This document shows positions 18,423 to 26,735 of a stretch of 64,000 bases of DNA, piece after piece. The stretch spans positions 1-64,000 of the forward strand of contig CAWIXH010000005.1 of assembly GCA_963839995.1 (NCBI GenBank). Direction: 5' to 3'. Below the pieces are notes generated by a model, which did not search any database, was not told the DNA's origin, and worked only from the letters and a program-made list of their open reading frames with translations. The position numbers and the translations under genes were made by a program. This DNA is from CAWIUB01 sp963839995. GTDB taxonomy: Bacteria; Actinomycetota; Actinomycetes; Mycobacteriales; Jatrophihabitantaceae. Positions within the stretch are counted from its first letter, which is position 1. Each line of letters begins with the position of its first letter.

Positions 18423-19331
18423 TCAGCCGAGGACGCTCGAGGGCAGGTGCAGGCTGACCACCCAGTTGGGAGCGTCCACGATCTCACTGATGACGAGGTC
18501 TGCGGCGAGGCTGCACAGCACGTAGGCATGCGCCGGTAACAGGCCGGTGCGCCGGGTGATCTCGTCGATGAGGCTGCGGGTGGCGTCTCGGGCGGCGGTC
18601 ATCAGGTCCGGTCCGATTCCGGTCGCAGCGAGTGCTGGTCCGCTGCGCTGGCTGCTGGCTGCGGTTTCCAGGACCGGTGCCGGCGGCGCGGCCCCTGGCA
18701 GCACGCCAACCTGCAGCACGGCCCGGGCCGACGTCTCCACACCGGTGCCGCAGACCTCACCGTCACCCATCGCCGCGTGCGCGTCGCCCACGCTCAGCAA
18801 CGCCCCGTCGACGCCGACGGGCAGCCGGATGCTGGCGCCGGCCGTGAGGTGGCGAATGTCGGCGTTGCCGCCGTAGCGGGACGGCGGCAGCAACGGGTGT
18901 GCGCCCGGCTCGGGCAGGGCAACACCCAGCGTCCCGATCATCGGGCCAGCCGGGATCCGCGGCCCGAAACCGAGCTGGACCCAACCCGCGTCGGTACGGG
19001 AGTGGACAAGCTCCGGGTTGGGGAAATCGTCGGCGAGCAGCCCGAATCCGGGGATGATCGCCGACCAGCCCCAGCTGTCGACGGTCAGTTCGACGATCCG
19101 CGCGACCAGCGCGTCGCCCAGCCGGGCGCCAACGACGCGCACCGGGCCGGTGACCGGATTGACCCGGCTGAAGTCCAGGCCGGGGACGTCATCCGCGGTT
19201 GACGTTGCGCACAGCTGGCCGGCGGAAGCGTCCAGCAGGTCAACCTCGACCAGGTCGCCCGGCGCGACCTCGGCTACCGGCTCGATCGAGTTGTCCCAGG
19301 CGAGGTGAACGTGTTCGGTACCGATGTGCAT
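18423..19331 (-). CDS. Acetamidase/formamidase family protein
   Basis: 302-residue protein of the acetamidase/formamidase (FmdA/AmdA) family, which hydrolyses short-chain amides to ammonia and acid. Family blocks visible are HLAWDNSIEPVAEVAPGD, the PVTGPVRVVGARLGDALVARI segment (cited in part), GPMIGTLGVALPEPG and VGDAHAAMGDGEVCGTGVET with the conserved DxHAxxGDGE metal-site motif. Length matches the family. It is convergent with the alpha/beta hydrolase and divergent from def. Confidence 0.88.
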   Translation of the reverse strand: MHIGTEHVHLAWDNSIEPVAEVAPGDLVEVDLLDASAGQLCATSTADDVPGLDFSRVNPVTGPVRVVGARLGDALVARIVELTVDSWGWSAIIPGFGLLADDFPNPELVHSRTDAGWVQLGFGPRIPAGPMIGTLGVALPEPGAHPLLPPSRYGGNADIRHLTAGASIRLPVGVDGALLSVGDAHAAMGDGEVCGTGVETSARAVLQVGVLPGAAPPAPVLETAASSQRSGPALAATGIGPDLMTAARDATRSLIDEITRRTGLLPAHAYVLCSLAADLVISEIVDAPNWVVSLHLPSSVLG

Positions 19332-19400
19332 CAGCTGCTCCCCGATAGGGACCCGACAACAGTGCTGCCACCATCCTGGCCCCTATTAGTCTCGACTCTC

Positions 19401-19919
19401 ATGTCAGGGACTGCTCGGAAGATCGTCGTGGTTGGCGATCCGGTGTTGTCCACGCCGTGTCGGCCGGTCGAGTCGTTCGATGCCTCGCTCACCGAACTCA
19501 TTGACGACATGTTCGCGTCGATGTACCTTGCCGAGGGCGTCGGGCTGGCGGCTCCGCAGATCGGCGTCAGCGTCGCGGTCTTCGTATACGACTGCGTCGA
19601 CGCCGACGGCGAGCGGCACGTGGGCCACCTGGTCAATCCGCACATCGTCTCGACCGCGGGACCGCTCGACTACGGGGACGAGGGCTGCCTGTCGGTGCCC
19701 GGCCCGTATCACGAGCTGTCCCGTCCGTCGGTGGCCACGGTGCGGGGTGTCGACAAGGCGGGCGAGTCGGTGGAGATCACCGGCACCGGCTTCTTCGCCC
19801 GCTGCCTGATCCACGAGACCGAGCACCTGGCCGGCGTCTTGTACATCGATCACTTGCCGCGTAATCGGCGCCGTCGTGTGCTGCGCGAGATGGCGCCGTT
19901 CGACTGGAACGCGGTCTGA
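19401..19919 (+). CDS. def: Peptide deformylase
   Basis: 172-residue iron/zinc metalloenzyme that removes the formyl group from nascent N-termini. All three motifs are present: GVGLAAPQIG (motif 1), EGCLSVP with the metal Cys (motif 2) and CLIHETEHLAGVLYIDHL with HExxH (motif 3; here HETEH). ATG 19401 is chosen; the frame upstream belongs to the divergent amidase start. The sequence is of the actinobacterial type and looks fully functional. Some genomes have several def genes, so essentiality cannot be inferred. Confidence 0.95.
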   Translation: MSGTARKIVVVGDPVLSTPCRPVESFDASLTELIDDMFASMYLAEGVGLAAPQIGVSVAVFVYDCVDADGERHVGHLVNPHIVSTAGPLDYGDEGCLSVPGPYHELSRPSVATVRGVDKAGESVEITGTGFFARCLIHETEHLAGVLYIDHLPRNRRRRVLREMAPFDWNAV

Positions 19920-20149
19920 CCCTCGGAGTTCCCGTCCGACCGCGACTGGCGCGAATTGCCTTCGTCAGACCCGGTGCAGCCGTACACCGCTCACCGGCTT
20001 GCGATAGCGGCGATCGGCCACCGTCACATGGATGATCTTCGTCGACTGGACCGGTATTCCCCACAGCCAGGATCTTCCCAATCCACGGCGGAAGTCCGGC
20101 GGAAACTGCGACGTGCCCGCTGGCGCTATCCACAGCCCCGCCACCCGGC

Positions 20150-20198
20150 CGATTGTGCAACCCCTGGCCGCCCCAGACGGCCAGAAGTTGCACAATCG
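20150..20198. terminator. Long inverted repeat between def and asd, copy A of a repeated palindrome
   Basis: Nested hairpin. The outer arms CGATTGTGCAAC (20150-20161) and GTTGCACAATCG (20187-20198) are perfect complements. The inner arms CTGGCCG (20164-20170) and CGGCCAG (20178-20184) are also perfect. It lies 3 bases from the asd stop and between convergent genes, so it could be a two-way terminator. A diverged copy of the same palindrome is found at 26511-26559 in a divergent promoter region, which suggests a repeat family rather than a dedicated terminator. The rest of the 280-base gap (19920-20149) shows no gene. Confidence 0.6.
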
Positions 20199-20201
20199 CG
20201 A

Positions 20202-21215
20202 TCAGGGTAGGAGCAGCTCGGCGATCTGAACGGTGTTGAGCGCCGCGCCCTTGCGGAGATTGTCGTTGCTGACGAACAGCGCCAGATTGTGCGCGCCGTC
20301 CTGGCGCATGCGGCCGACGAACGACGGATCCTGGCCGGCCGCCTGCAGGGGAGTAGGGACGTCGCTCAGCGCGACACCAGGCGCCTCGGCCAGCAGCTCG
20401 AGCGCGCGAGCCACGGACAGCCGGGCCGCGAACTCGGCGTTGATCGACAGCGAGTGACCCGTGAAGACTGGCACCCGGACGCACGTACCGGACACCCGCA
20501 GATCGGGAATCCCCAGTATCTTGCGGGATTCGTTGCGAAGCTTTTGCTCCTCGTCGGTCTCGAACGATCCGTCGTCGATGATCGAGCCGGCCAGCGGCAG
20601 CACGTTGAAGGCAATCGGCCGGACGTACTTCACAGGTGCCGGAAACTCGACCGCACTGCCGTCGTGCGTCAGCTCGGCCGCGCGATCGGCCACCTGGTGG
20701 ACCTGTTTGTCCAGCTCGTCGACACCGGCCAGCCCGCTGCCGGACACGGCCTGGTAGGTGGAGGCCACCAGCCGCACGAGCCCCGCCTCGCGATGCAGCG
20801 GGGCGAGCACCGGCATGGCCGCCATCGTGGTGCAGTTGGGGTTGGCGATGATGCCCTTCACGGCCCGGTGCACCTCGGTGGGATTCACCTCGCTGACGAT
20901 CAACGGCACGTCGGGGTCCATCCGCCAGGCCGACGAGTTGTCGATCACCGTCACGCCTGCCGCGGCGAAGCGGGGCGCCTGCACCCGCGACGTCGCCGCA
21001 CCCGCGGAGAAGATCGCGACGTCCAGCCCAGACGGGTCGGCAAGAGCGAGGTCCTCCACCACGACATCGGCGCCGTCCCACGGCAGTGTGGTGCCGGCCG
21101 AACGGGCCGAGGCGAAGTACCTGATCTGCGAGACCGGGAAGGACCGCTCAGCGAGGATGCGACGCATCACCCCGCCAACCTGGCCGGTGGCGCCGACTAT
21201 CCCAATGCGGGTCAT
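20202..21215 (-). CDS. asd: Aspartate-semialdehyde dehydrogenase
   Basis: 337-residue NADPH-dependent enzyme making aspartate semialdehyde for lysine, methionine, threonine and diaminopimelate. It starts MTRIGIVGATGQVGGVMRRI (Rossmann GxTGxVG). The catalytic Cys is in IIANPNCTTMAAMPVLAPL, followed by the GSGLAGVDEL segment and the His of FTGHSLSINAEF. ATG 21215 has GGGGGA upstream. It lies 103 bases downstream of lysC in the same direction, the usual actinobacterial lysC-asd order. Confidence 0.95.
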   Translation of the reverse strand: MTRIGIVGATGQVGGVMRRILAERSFPVSQIRYFASARSAGTTLPWDGADVVVEDLALADPSGLDVAIFSAGAATSRVQAPRFAAAGVTVIDNSSAWRMDPDVPLIVSEVNPTEVHRAVKGIIANPNCTTMAAMPVLAPLHREAGLVRLVASTYQAVSGSGLAGVDELDKQVHQVADRAAELTHDGSAVEFPAPVKYVRPIAFNVLPLAGSIIDDGSFETDEEQKLRNESRKILGIPDLRVSGTCVRVPVFTGHSLSINAEFAARLSVARALELLAEAPGVALSDVPTPLQAAGQDPSFVGRMRQDGAHNLALFVSNDNLRKGAALNTVQIAELLLP

Positions 21216-21318
21216 CGACTCTCCCCCGGACCCCTCGCTGCGCTCGGGCCCGTCATCGAGCCGATACGCGCTTGACGGCGCGGCCGCGTCGCGGCCCACA
21301 TGCTCTTCGCGCAAGCGC

Positions 21319-22587
21319 TCATCGCCCTGTGCCTCCGTAGACGACCGCCTCTTCCTCGGCCGCACCGAGCTCGAACGCGTCGTGCACCGCGCGCACTGCG
21401 ACATCCAGATCGGTGTCGCGGCAGATCACCGAGATCCTGATCTCGGACGTGGAGATCATCTCGACGTTCACGGCAGCGTCGGCGAGGGCGGCGAAGAACG
21501 CTGCCGACACACCCGGGTGCGACCGCATTCCCGCGCCGACCAGCGACAGCTTGCCGATGTGGTCGTCGTAGAGCAGATCCGAAAATCCCACGACGTCCTG
21601 GACTCGCCGCAGCGCCTGCAGCGCCTGCGCGCCGTCGGAGGCCGACAACGTGAACGAGACGTCCGTGCGACCGGTGCCACCAGTCGACACGTTCTGCACG
21701 ATCATGTCGATGTTGATCTCCGCAGAGGCCAGCTCACGGAAGATCGCGGCCGCCTCGCCGGGCTTGTCCGGCACGCCCACCACGGTGATCTTGGCCTCGC
21801 TGCGGTCGTGCGCGACGCCGCTGATGATCGCCTGCTCCACAGATCCATCCTCTATCGATCCGGTGACGGTCGTGCCGGGCTTGGTCGAGAACGACGAGCG
21901 GACATGTATCGGCACGCCGTAGCGACGACCGTATTCGACCGACCGCAGATGCAGGATCTTGGCCCCGCAGGCCGCGAGCTCCAGCATCTCCTCGTAGGTC
22001 AGCTTGTCCAGTCGCCGCGCATTGGGCACAATGCGCGGATCGGCGGTGAAGACACCGTCGACGTCGGTGTAGATCTCGCAGATGTCTGCGTTCAGCGCCG
22101 CGGCCAGCGCGACCGCCGTGGTGTCCGATCCGCCGCGGCCGAGCGTGGTGATGTCCTTGGTGTCCGGGCTGACGCCCTGGAAGCCGGCGACGATCGCCAC
22201 GTTGCCCGCCTGGTAGGAGGCCTCGACCCGTCCGGGCGTGATACCGACGATGCGTGCCTTGCCGTGCACGGACGTGGTGAGCACCCCGGCCTGCGACCCC
22301 GTGAACGACTGTGCGGTGTATCCGAGCGAGTTGATCGCCATCGCCAGCAGCGCCATCGAGATCCGCTCGCCTGCGGTCAGCAGCATGTCGAACTCTCGGC
22401 CACCAGGTACCGGGACGATCTGCTCGGCGAGGTCGATCAGCTCGTCCGTCGTGTCGCCCATCGCGGACACGACGACCACGACGTCATGACCGTTACGTCG
22501 CGTATCGACGATGCGCTCGGCGACCCGCTTGATCCGCTCGGCGTCGGCGACAGACGAGCCGCCGTATTTCTGCACGACGAGCGACAC
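21319..22587 (-). CDS. lysC: Aspartokinase
   Basis: 422-residue aspartate kinase, first step of the aspartate family pathway. The kinase domain begins MSLVVQKYGGSSVADAERIK and contains GRGGSDTTAVALAAALNADI and IYTDVDGVFTADPRIV. Two ACT domains follow (EAKITVVGVPDKPGEAAAIF and KLSLVGAGMRSHPGVSAAFF), the site of lysine/threonine feedback. In actinobacteria an in-frame internal start often yields a separate beta subunit; a candidate internal start was not resolved here. Followed by asd. Confidence 0.95.
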   Translation of the reverse strand: MSLVVQKYGGSSVADAERIKRVAERIVDTRRNGHDVVVVVSAMGDTTDELIDLAEQIVPVPGGREFDMLLTAGERISMALLAMAINSLGYTAQSFTGSQAGVLTTSVHGKARIVGITPGRVEASYQAGNVAIVAGFQGVSPDTKDITTLGRGGSDTTAVALAAALNADICEIYTDVDGVFTADPRIVPNARRLDKLTYEEMLELAACGAKILHLRSVEYGRRYGVPIHVRSSFSTKPGTTVTGSIEDGSVEQAIISGVAHDRSEAKITVVGVPDKPGEAAAIFRELASAEINIDMIVQNVSTGGTGRTDVSFTLSASDGAQALQALRRVQDVVGFSDLLYDDHIGKLSLVGAGMRSHPGVSAAFFAALADAAVNVEMISTSEIRISVICRDTDLDVAVRAVHDAFELGAAEEEAVVYGGTGR

Positions 22588-22689
22588 AAGTGACCTTTCC
22601 TGGCAGGGCGGCGGCGACCGCTCTCAGGATACCGGCCGACCACGAGCGACTTTGCCACTGCGAATCTGCCGAGCAACCGCGGGAGAGGT

Positions 22690-24018
22690 TCAGGCGGCCG
22701 ACGCGAACGCGCCTTCGAGGATGTCCAGCCCCTCGGTCAACAGTTCGTCGCCGATGACCAGCGGAGGCAAGAATCGCAGGACGTTGCCGAACGTACCCGC
22801 GGTCAGCGTGATCAACCCCTCCCGATGGCAAGCCGCCGACACGGCCGAGGTCACCGCAACGTTCGGGGTCAGCGAAGCCGGCTCAACGAGTTCCATGGCC
22901 AGCATCGCGCCGCGTCCCCGGACGTCGCCGATCACCTCGTACTTGTCGGCCAGCGCCCGCAGCCGGGGCAGCATCACCGACTCGATCCGGCGGGCTGCGG
23001 CACATAGGCCGTCCGCACGCATTGTCTCGATCGCCCCGAGCGCCGCCGCGCAAGCGACCGGGTTACCGCCGTACGTGCCACCCAGCCCCCCCACGTGCAC
23101 GGCATCCATGATCTCGGCACGTCCGGTGACGCCGGCGAGTGGCAGACCGCCGGCGATGCCCTTGGCTGTCGTGATCAGATCCGGCGCGACGCCCTCGAAC
23201 GAGCATGCGAACCAGTCACCGGTCCGGCAGAAGCCCGTCTGGATCTCATCGGCGATGAAGACGATGCCGTTGTCGGCACACCACCGCGCTACGGCGGCGA
23301 CGAAGCCAGGCGGCGGGACGACGAACCCGCCCTCGCCCTGGATCGGCTCCAGGATCACCGCCGCGGTGTTCGACTCGCCAACCTGTGTGCGGACGTGCGA
23401 CACGAACACGTCGAATGCCTCGCCCACGCAACGCGATGCGCCGCCGGGCCAGCGGAACGGATAGGCCATCGGCACCCGGTGGATCTCGCCGGCGAACGGG
23501 CCGAAGCGGTGCTTGTACGGCATGTTCTTGGCGGTCAGCGCCATCGTGAGGTTGGTCCGGCCGTGGTAGGCGTGGTCGAACGCGACAATGGCCTGGCGAC
23601 CGGTGTAGTGCCGGGCGATCTTGACGGCGTTCTCGACGGCCTCGGCGCCGGAGTTGAACAACGCCGAGCGCTTCTCGTGCGTGCCGGGCGTCAGCTCGTT
23701 GAGCTGCTCGCACACCGCGACGTATTCCTCGTACGGCGTGACCATGAAGCAGGTGTGGGTGAAGTCGGCAACCTGCTCCTGCACCTTGGAAACGACGCGT
23801 GGAGCGGCGTTTCCCACGGAGACGACCGCGATACCTGAGCCGAAGTCGATCAGCTGGTTGCCATCGACGTCGATGACGATGCCGCCGCCCGCTCGCTCCA
23901 CGTAGACAGGGAGCGTCGTACCGACCCCTGCTGCTACTACGGCCGTCTTGCGGGCGTGCAACGCGATCGACTTGGGGCCCGGAATCGCCGTCTGTACAAG
24001 GCGTTTCTGCTCGATCAC
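22690..24018 (-). CDS. gabT: 4-aminobutyrate aminotransferase
   Basis: 442-residue class III PLP aminotransferase. It transfers the amino group of GABA to 2-oxoglutarate, giving succinic semialdehyde. Motifs are LFNSGAEAVENAVKIARHYT (cofactor phosphate), AFDHAYHGRTNLTMALTAK, FIADEIQTGFCRTGDWFA and the PLP lysine in LITTAKGIAGGLPLAGVTGR. The GTG start (24018) overlaps the stop of the upstream biotinyl protein by 4 bp, the last of three successive GTGA overlaps. With the upstream aldehyde dehydrogenase it fits putrescine/GABA breakdown, although gabD is absent. Confidence 0.92.
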   Translation of the reverse strand: MIEQKRLVQTAIPGPKSIALHARKTAVVAAGVGTTLPVYVERAGGGIVIDVDGNQLIDFGSGIAVVSVGNAAPRVVSKVQEQVADFTHTCFMVTPYEEYVAVCEQLNELTPGTHEKRSALFNSGAEAVENAVKIARHYTGRQAIVAFDHAYHGRTNLTMALTAKNMPYKHRFGPFAGEIHRVPMAYPFRWPGGASRCVGEAFDVFVSHVRTQVGESNTAAVILEPIQGEGGFVVPPPGFVAAVARWCADNGIVFIADEIQTGFCRTGDWFACSFEGVAPDLITTAKGIAGGLPLAGVTGRAEIMDAVHVGGLGGTYGGNPVACAAALGAIETMRADGLCAAARRIESVMLPRLRALADKYEVIGDVRGRGAMLAMELVEPASLTPNVAVTSAVSAACHREGLITLTAGTFGNVLRFLPPLVIGDELLTEGLDILEGAFASAA

Positions 24019-24245
24019 GATGCGCCTCCGGTCTCAATCACGACGATCACGTCGCCTTCGCTGATCACGTCACCCGCGCTCACGGCCACCTCGACCACCG
24101 TCCCGCCGACCTCCGCAAGCACCGGGATCTCCATCTTCATCGACTCGAGGATCACCAGGGTGTGCGCCGGGGTCACCGGGTCGCCGACGCCGACCTGCAC
24201 CTGCGCGACATTGCCCACCAACTCTGCCGCGACGGTGTACTTCAC
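24015..24245 (-). CDS. Biotin/lipoyl-binding carrier protein
   Basis: 76-residue stand-alone biotinyl domain. The biotinylation lysine is in ILESMKMEIPVLAEVGGTV, with the flanking VQVGVGDPV and VSAGDVISEGDVIVVI strands of the barrel. Such short carrier proteins serve acyl-CoA carboxylases or urea-amidolyase-like enzymes encoded elsewhere. Its place between vapC and gabT is odd: both junctions are 4-bp GTGA overlaps, so it should be translated with them. No carboxylase subunit lies nearby. Confidence 0.88.
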   Translation of the reverse strand: MKYTVAAELVGNVAQVQVGVGDPVTPAHTLVILESMKMEIPVLAEVGGTVVEVAVSAGDVISEGDVIVVIETGGAS

Positions 24246-24646
24246 GCCTCGCCCGTCGGGACGAGCTCGGCCACGTCGCCGTACAATGCCGCGAAGCCAT
24301 GGTCCAGCGTGGCCACTCGACCATGGTGCGCTCGAGCCAGCGCGGCCAGGTACGCGTCCGTCACCTGACGATGCCCAAGCACGCCGTCGAACCGAACCTG
24401 CTCGTACCCGATGTCGTCAGGCCAGAACTCGTGACGATCGCTGTGGATCAACGAGCGAAGTGGCTCGAGCGCAGCGCTCGGCGCGAATCCGCGTCTAACG
24501 GCCAGTCGCACAACCGTTCCCTGGGTTATCGGGCAGGTCGAAATCCGATCCTTCTCGCCGTCGACCCAGCGCTCGACCGCGTGGCGATGCAGGTGCTCGT
24601 CCGTCAAGAGCGCGACTAGTACGTTGCTGTCAAGGAGGACCGTCAC
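24242..24646 (-). CDS. VapC-type PIN-domain toxin
   Basis: 134-residue PIN-domain ribonuclease, toxin of a VapBC pair. Acidic residues for metal binding are in LLDSNVLVALL (Asp near residue 6), VTDAYLAALAR and ATLDHGFAAL. VapC toxins typically cleave tRNA or rRNA until neutralised by VapB. The GTG start overlaps the vapB stop by 4 bp, and its own stop overlaps the next gene by 4 bp. This places the toxin in the middle of a gabT-containing transcript. Confidence 0.88.
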   Translation of the reverse strand: MTVLLDSNVLVALLTDEHLHRHAVERWVDGEKDRISTCPITQGTVVRLAVRRGFAPSAALEPLRSLIHSDRHEFWPDDIGYEQVRFDGVLGHRQVTDAYLAALARAHHGRVATLDHGFAALYGDVAELVPTGEA

Positions 24647-24873
24647 TCGTCGTCATCCAGGGCTCGAACTTCCTCGCTGGTGATCGGCGCGCCGCCGAGG
24701 TGCATGACGGTCAGTCCGGTGACCGGGCTGACGCTCAACTCGGGCTCGTCCAACTTCCGCAGCCCTCGCTCGATCAGAGCGACCACTGCCTGGCTGAGCG
24801 TCGCATTGCGGTCGCGGGCGATGCTGGTCGCCAGCCGATGCAGGTCCTCCGGCAGGTCGATCGTGGTTCGCAT
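24643..24873 (-). CDS. VapB-type ribbon-helix-helix antitoxin
   Basis: 76-residue antitoxin. The N-terminal ribbon-helix-helix (MRTTIDLPEDLHRLATSIAR) binds DNA; the acidic C-terminus (ITSEEVRALDDDE) should wrap the toxin. ATG 24873 lies 7 bases after a TATGAT box, so the mRNA may be nearly leaderless. Its palindromic operator candidate is just upstream. It is the first gene of the vapB-vapC-carrier-gabT unit. Confidence 0.85.
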   Translation of the reverse strand: MRTTIDLPEDLHRLATSIARDRNATLSQAVVALIERGLRKLDEPELSVSPVTGLTVMHLGGAPITSEEVRALDDDE

Positions 24874-24878
24874 CTCTG

Positions 24879-24898
24879 CATCATAGCATCTTGATGCT
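24879..24898 (-). promoter_or_regulatory. Promoter and probable VapB operator
   Basis: A perfect inverted repeat AGCATC-TT-GATGCT (24885-24898) directly abuts a TATGAT -10-like box (24879-24884) 6 bases before the vapB start. Ribbon-helix-helix antitoxins bind such repeats to autorepress. If used, it would also set gabT expression. Confidence 0.55.
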
Positions 24899-24904
24899 GG
24901 AGGA

Positions 24905-26338
24905 TCAGAGGTCGATGTTGTGCATGACGTGCTTGATGCGGGTGTAGTCCTCCAGGCCGTACACCGACAGATCCTTGCCATAGCCGGAGTGCTTGAAACC
25001 GCCGTGCGGCATCTCGGCCACCAGCGGGATGTGCGCGTTGACCCAGACGCAACCGAAGTCGAGTCGTCTCGACACCCGCATCGCCCGGCCGTGATCGCGC
25101 GTCCAGACCGAGGCCGCCAGCCCGTACTCCACGTCGTTGGCCCAGCGCACCGCCTCGTCCTCGTCGGCGAAGCGCTGCACGGTGATCACCGGCCCGAAGA
25201 TCTCTTGCTGAATCGCTTCGTCGTCCTGATGCAGATCGGCGACGATGGTCGGCTGCCAGAAGTAGCCGTGCTCGCCCTCCTGCGAGCCGCCGGTGATGAC
25301 GCGCGCGTGGTCGGGCAGCCGCGAGAGCATGCCGCCGACGCGGTCCAGCTGGGCGGCGTTGTTCAGGGGCCCATACAGCACGTCCGGGTCGGACGGCGGG
25401 CCTGTTCGGGTGCCGCGGGCCTGTTCGGCCAGCGCGTCGGCGAACTCGTCGGCGACCTTGGGCGCCACCAGCACTCGGGTTGCGGCAGTGCAGTCCTGGC
25501 CGGCGTTGAAGTAGCCGGCGACCGCGACGCCCTCGGCGGTGGCCTCGATGTCAGCATCGTCGAAGACGATCACGGGGGCCTTGCCGCCCAGTTCCAGGTG
25601 GACGCGCTTGAGATCGCTGGCGGCGGACGCTGCCACCTCGGCACCGGCCCGGGTCGAGCCGGTGATCGACACCATCGAAGGCGTCTTGTGGGCGACCAAG
25701 GCCCTACCGGTGTCGCGGTTACCGCAGACGACGTTCAGCACGCCGGGTGGCAGGAACTCGGCGGCAACCTGGGCCATGAACACGCTGGACACCGGGGTCG
25801 TGTCGCTGGGCTTCAGCACCACCGCGTTGCCCGCCGCGATCGCCGGCGCGAACTTCCACACCGCCATCATCATCGGGTAATTCCACGGCGTCACCTGCCC
25901 GACGACGCCGACCGGTTCGCGCCGGATATAGGACGTGTGGCCGGCCATGTACTCCCCCGCGCTGCGTCCTTCGAGCAGCCGCGCGGCACCCGCGAAGAAC
26001 CGGATCTGGTCGATCATCGGGGGGATCTCTTCGCCCATGGTCAACCGGACCGGCTTGCCGGTGTTCTGCGACTCGATCGCCACGAGCTCCTCGGCGCGCG
26101 ACTCGAGCGCGTCGGCAAACTTCAGCAGTGCCCTCTGACGCTCGCTCGGAGTGCTGTCGCGCCACGTTTCGAACGCATCAGCCGCCGCCTGGTATGCCTG
26201 GTCGACGTCCTCCGGGCCGCTGATCGGGGCCGTACCGAAGACCTCGCCGGTTGACGGATCGATCAAGTCGGCCCGCCGCCCGTCGACCGCGTCGACCGGC
26301 TCGCCGTTGACGAAGTTCTGCACTGTCGTATCGGCCAT
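24905..26338 (-). CDS. Gamma-aminobutyraldehyde dehydrogenase-like aldehyde dehydrogenase
   Basis: 477-residue NAD-dependent aldehyde dehydrogenase. Motifs are VTPWNYPMMMAVWKFAPAIA, the glycine motif SITGSTRAGAEVAASA, catalytic Glu in VHLELGGKAPVIVFDDAD and catalytic Cys in NAGQDCTAATRVLV. The C-terminal KHSGYGKDLSVYGLEDYTRI resembles aminobutyraldehyde dehydrogenases (PatD/Prr), which turn 4-aminobutanal from putrescine into GABA. GabT, 0.9 kb downstream, would take the next step. ATG 26338 (MADTTVQNF) is chosen over an upstream frame extension. Confidence 0.9.
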   Translation of the reverse strand: MADTTVQNFVNGEPVDAVDGRRADLIDPSTGEVFGTAPISGPEDVDQAYQAAADAFETWRDSTPSERQRALLKFADALESRAEELVAIESQNTGKPVRLTMGEEIPPMIDQIRFFAGAARLLEGRSAGEYMAGHTSYIRREPVGVVGQVTPWNYPMMMAVWKFAPAIAAGNAVVLKPSDTTPVSSVFMAQVAAEFLPPGVLNVVCGNRDTGRALVAHKTPSMVSITGSTRAGAEVAASAASDLKRVHLELGGKAPVIVFDDADIEATAEGVAVAGYFNAGQDCTAATRVLVAPKVADEFADALAEQARGTRTGPPSDPDVLYGPLNNAAQLDRVGGMLSRLPDHARVITGGSQEGEHGYFWQPTIVADLHQDDEAIQQEIFGPVITVQRFADEDEAVRWANDVEYGLAASVWTRDHGRAMRVSRRLDFGCVWVNAHIPLVAEMPHGGFKHSGYGKDLSVYGLEDYTRIKHVMHNIDL

Positions 26339-26510
26339 CGCCGCATGCCTCCGCCGTCGGGATGTGGTGGGAATCCGAACGATACACGCCGTCACATCAT
26401 GGGCTAAGGCCGGAATCAACACTCATGCCGCGCTGAGACGACGGATTTCGCAGCAATGGTCTCGGTAACCGAGCGAGCGCTAGCGTCCTCCGTAGCCGAC
26501 AGTCCTTCGG

Positions 26511-26559
26511 CGATTGTGCAACGTTTGGCCGTCTCAGGCTGCCAACCGCTGCACGATTG
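26511..26559. repeat. Palindromic repeat, copy B
   Basis: CGATTGTGCAAC at 26511-26522 is identical to the left arm of the palindrome at 20150. The inner arms (TTGGC and GCCAA, 26525-26545) and a diverged right arm (GCTGCACGATTG, 26548-26559) follow in the same order and spacing. It lies in the divergent region between the aldehyde dehydrogenase and leuL-leuA, about 40 bases upstream of the leader peptide, so it may also act in regulation. The rest of 26339-26510 shows nothing clear. Confidence 0.55.
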
Positions 26560-26599
26560 CGGATATGGGTTTCGAGGGCGTTCGCTGATCCGCTACGCT

Positions 26600-26653
26600 A
26601 TGACGATCATGCGTGGCCTGCTGCTTCTTCGCGGCCGCGACGAGGCCCGGTAG
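26600..26653 (+). CDS. leuL: leuA leader peptide
   Basis: Short ORF of 17 codons, MTIMRGLLLLRGRDEAR, with four consecutive Leu codons (CTG CTG CTT CTT). It lies 82 bases upstream of leuA and overlaps the first arm of a strong hairpin. This is the arrangement of ribosome-mediated attenuation: ribosome stalling at the Leu codons when leucyl-tRNA is scarce should stop the terminator from forming. The second ATG (26609) is an alternative start. A TACGCT -10-like box lies just before it, so the leader may be translated from a leaderless mRNA. Confidence 0.8.
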   Translation: MTIMRGLLLLRGRDEAR

Positions 26654-26680
26654 ATCCGGTCGGCCCCTCGTCGCGGGCCG
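26632..26680 (+). terminator. leuA attenuator hairpin
   Basis: CGGCCGCGACGAGG (26632-26645) pairs with CCTCGTCGCGGGCCG (26666-26680) with one bulged base, forming a 14-bp GC-rich stem. There is no U-tract, as is common in actinobacteria. It overlaps the end of the leader peptide coding region and precedes leuA by 55 bases, so it is probably the leucine-responsive terminator. Confidence 0.7.
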
Positions 26681-26735
26681 TGTTGCTGCGCCGACCGATC
26701 TGTCCGGTCCCCTTTCGCACTAGAGAGCAGCAGCC

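Noticed and set aside
20758..22593. 611-codon open frame opposite asd/lysC
   Set aside because: Complementary to conserved lysC and asd codons; no domain recognised.
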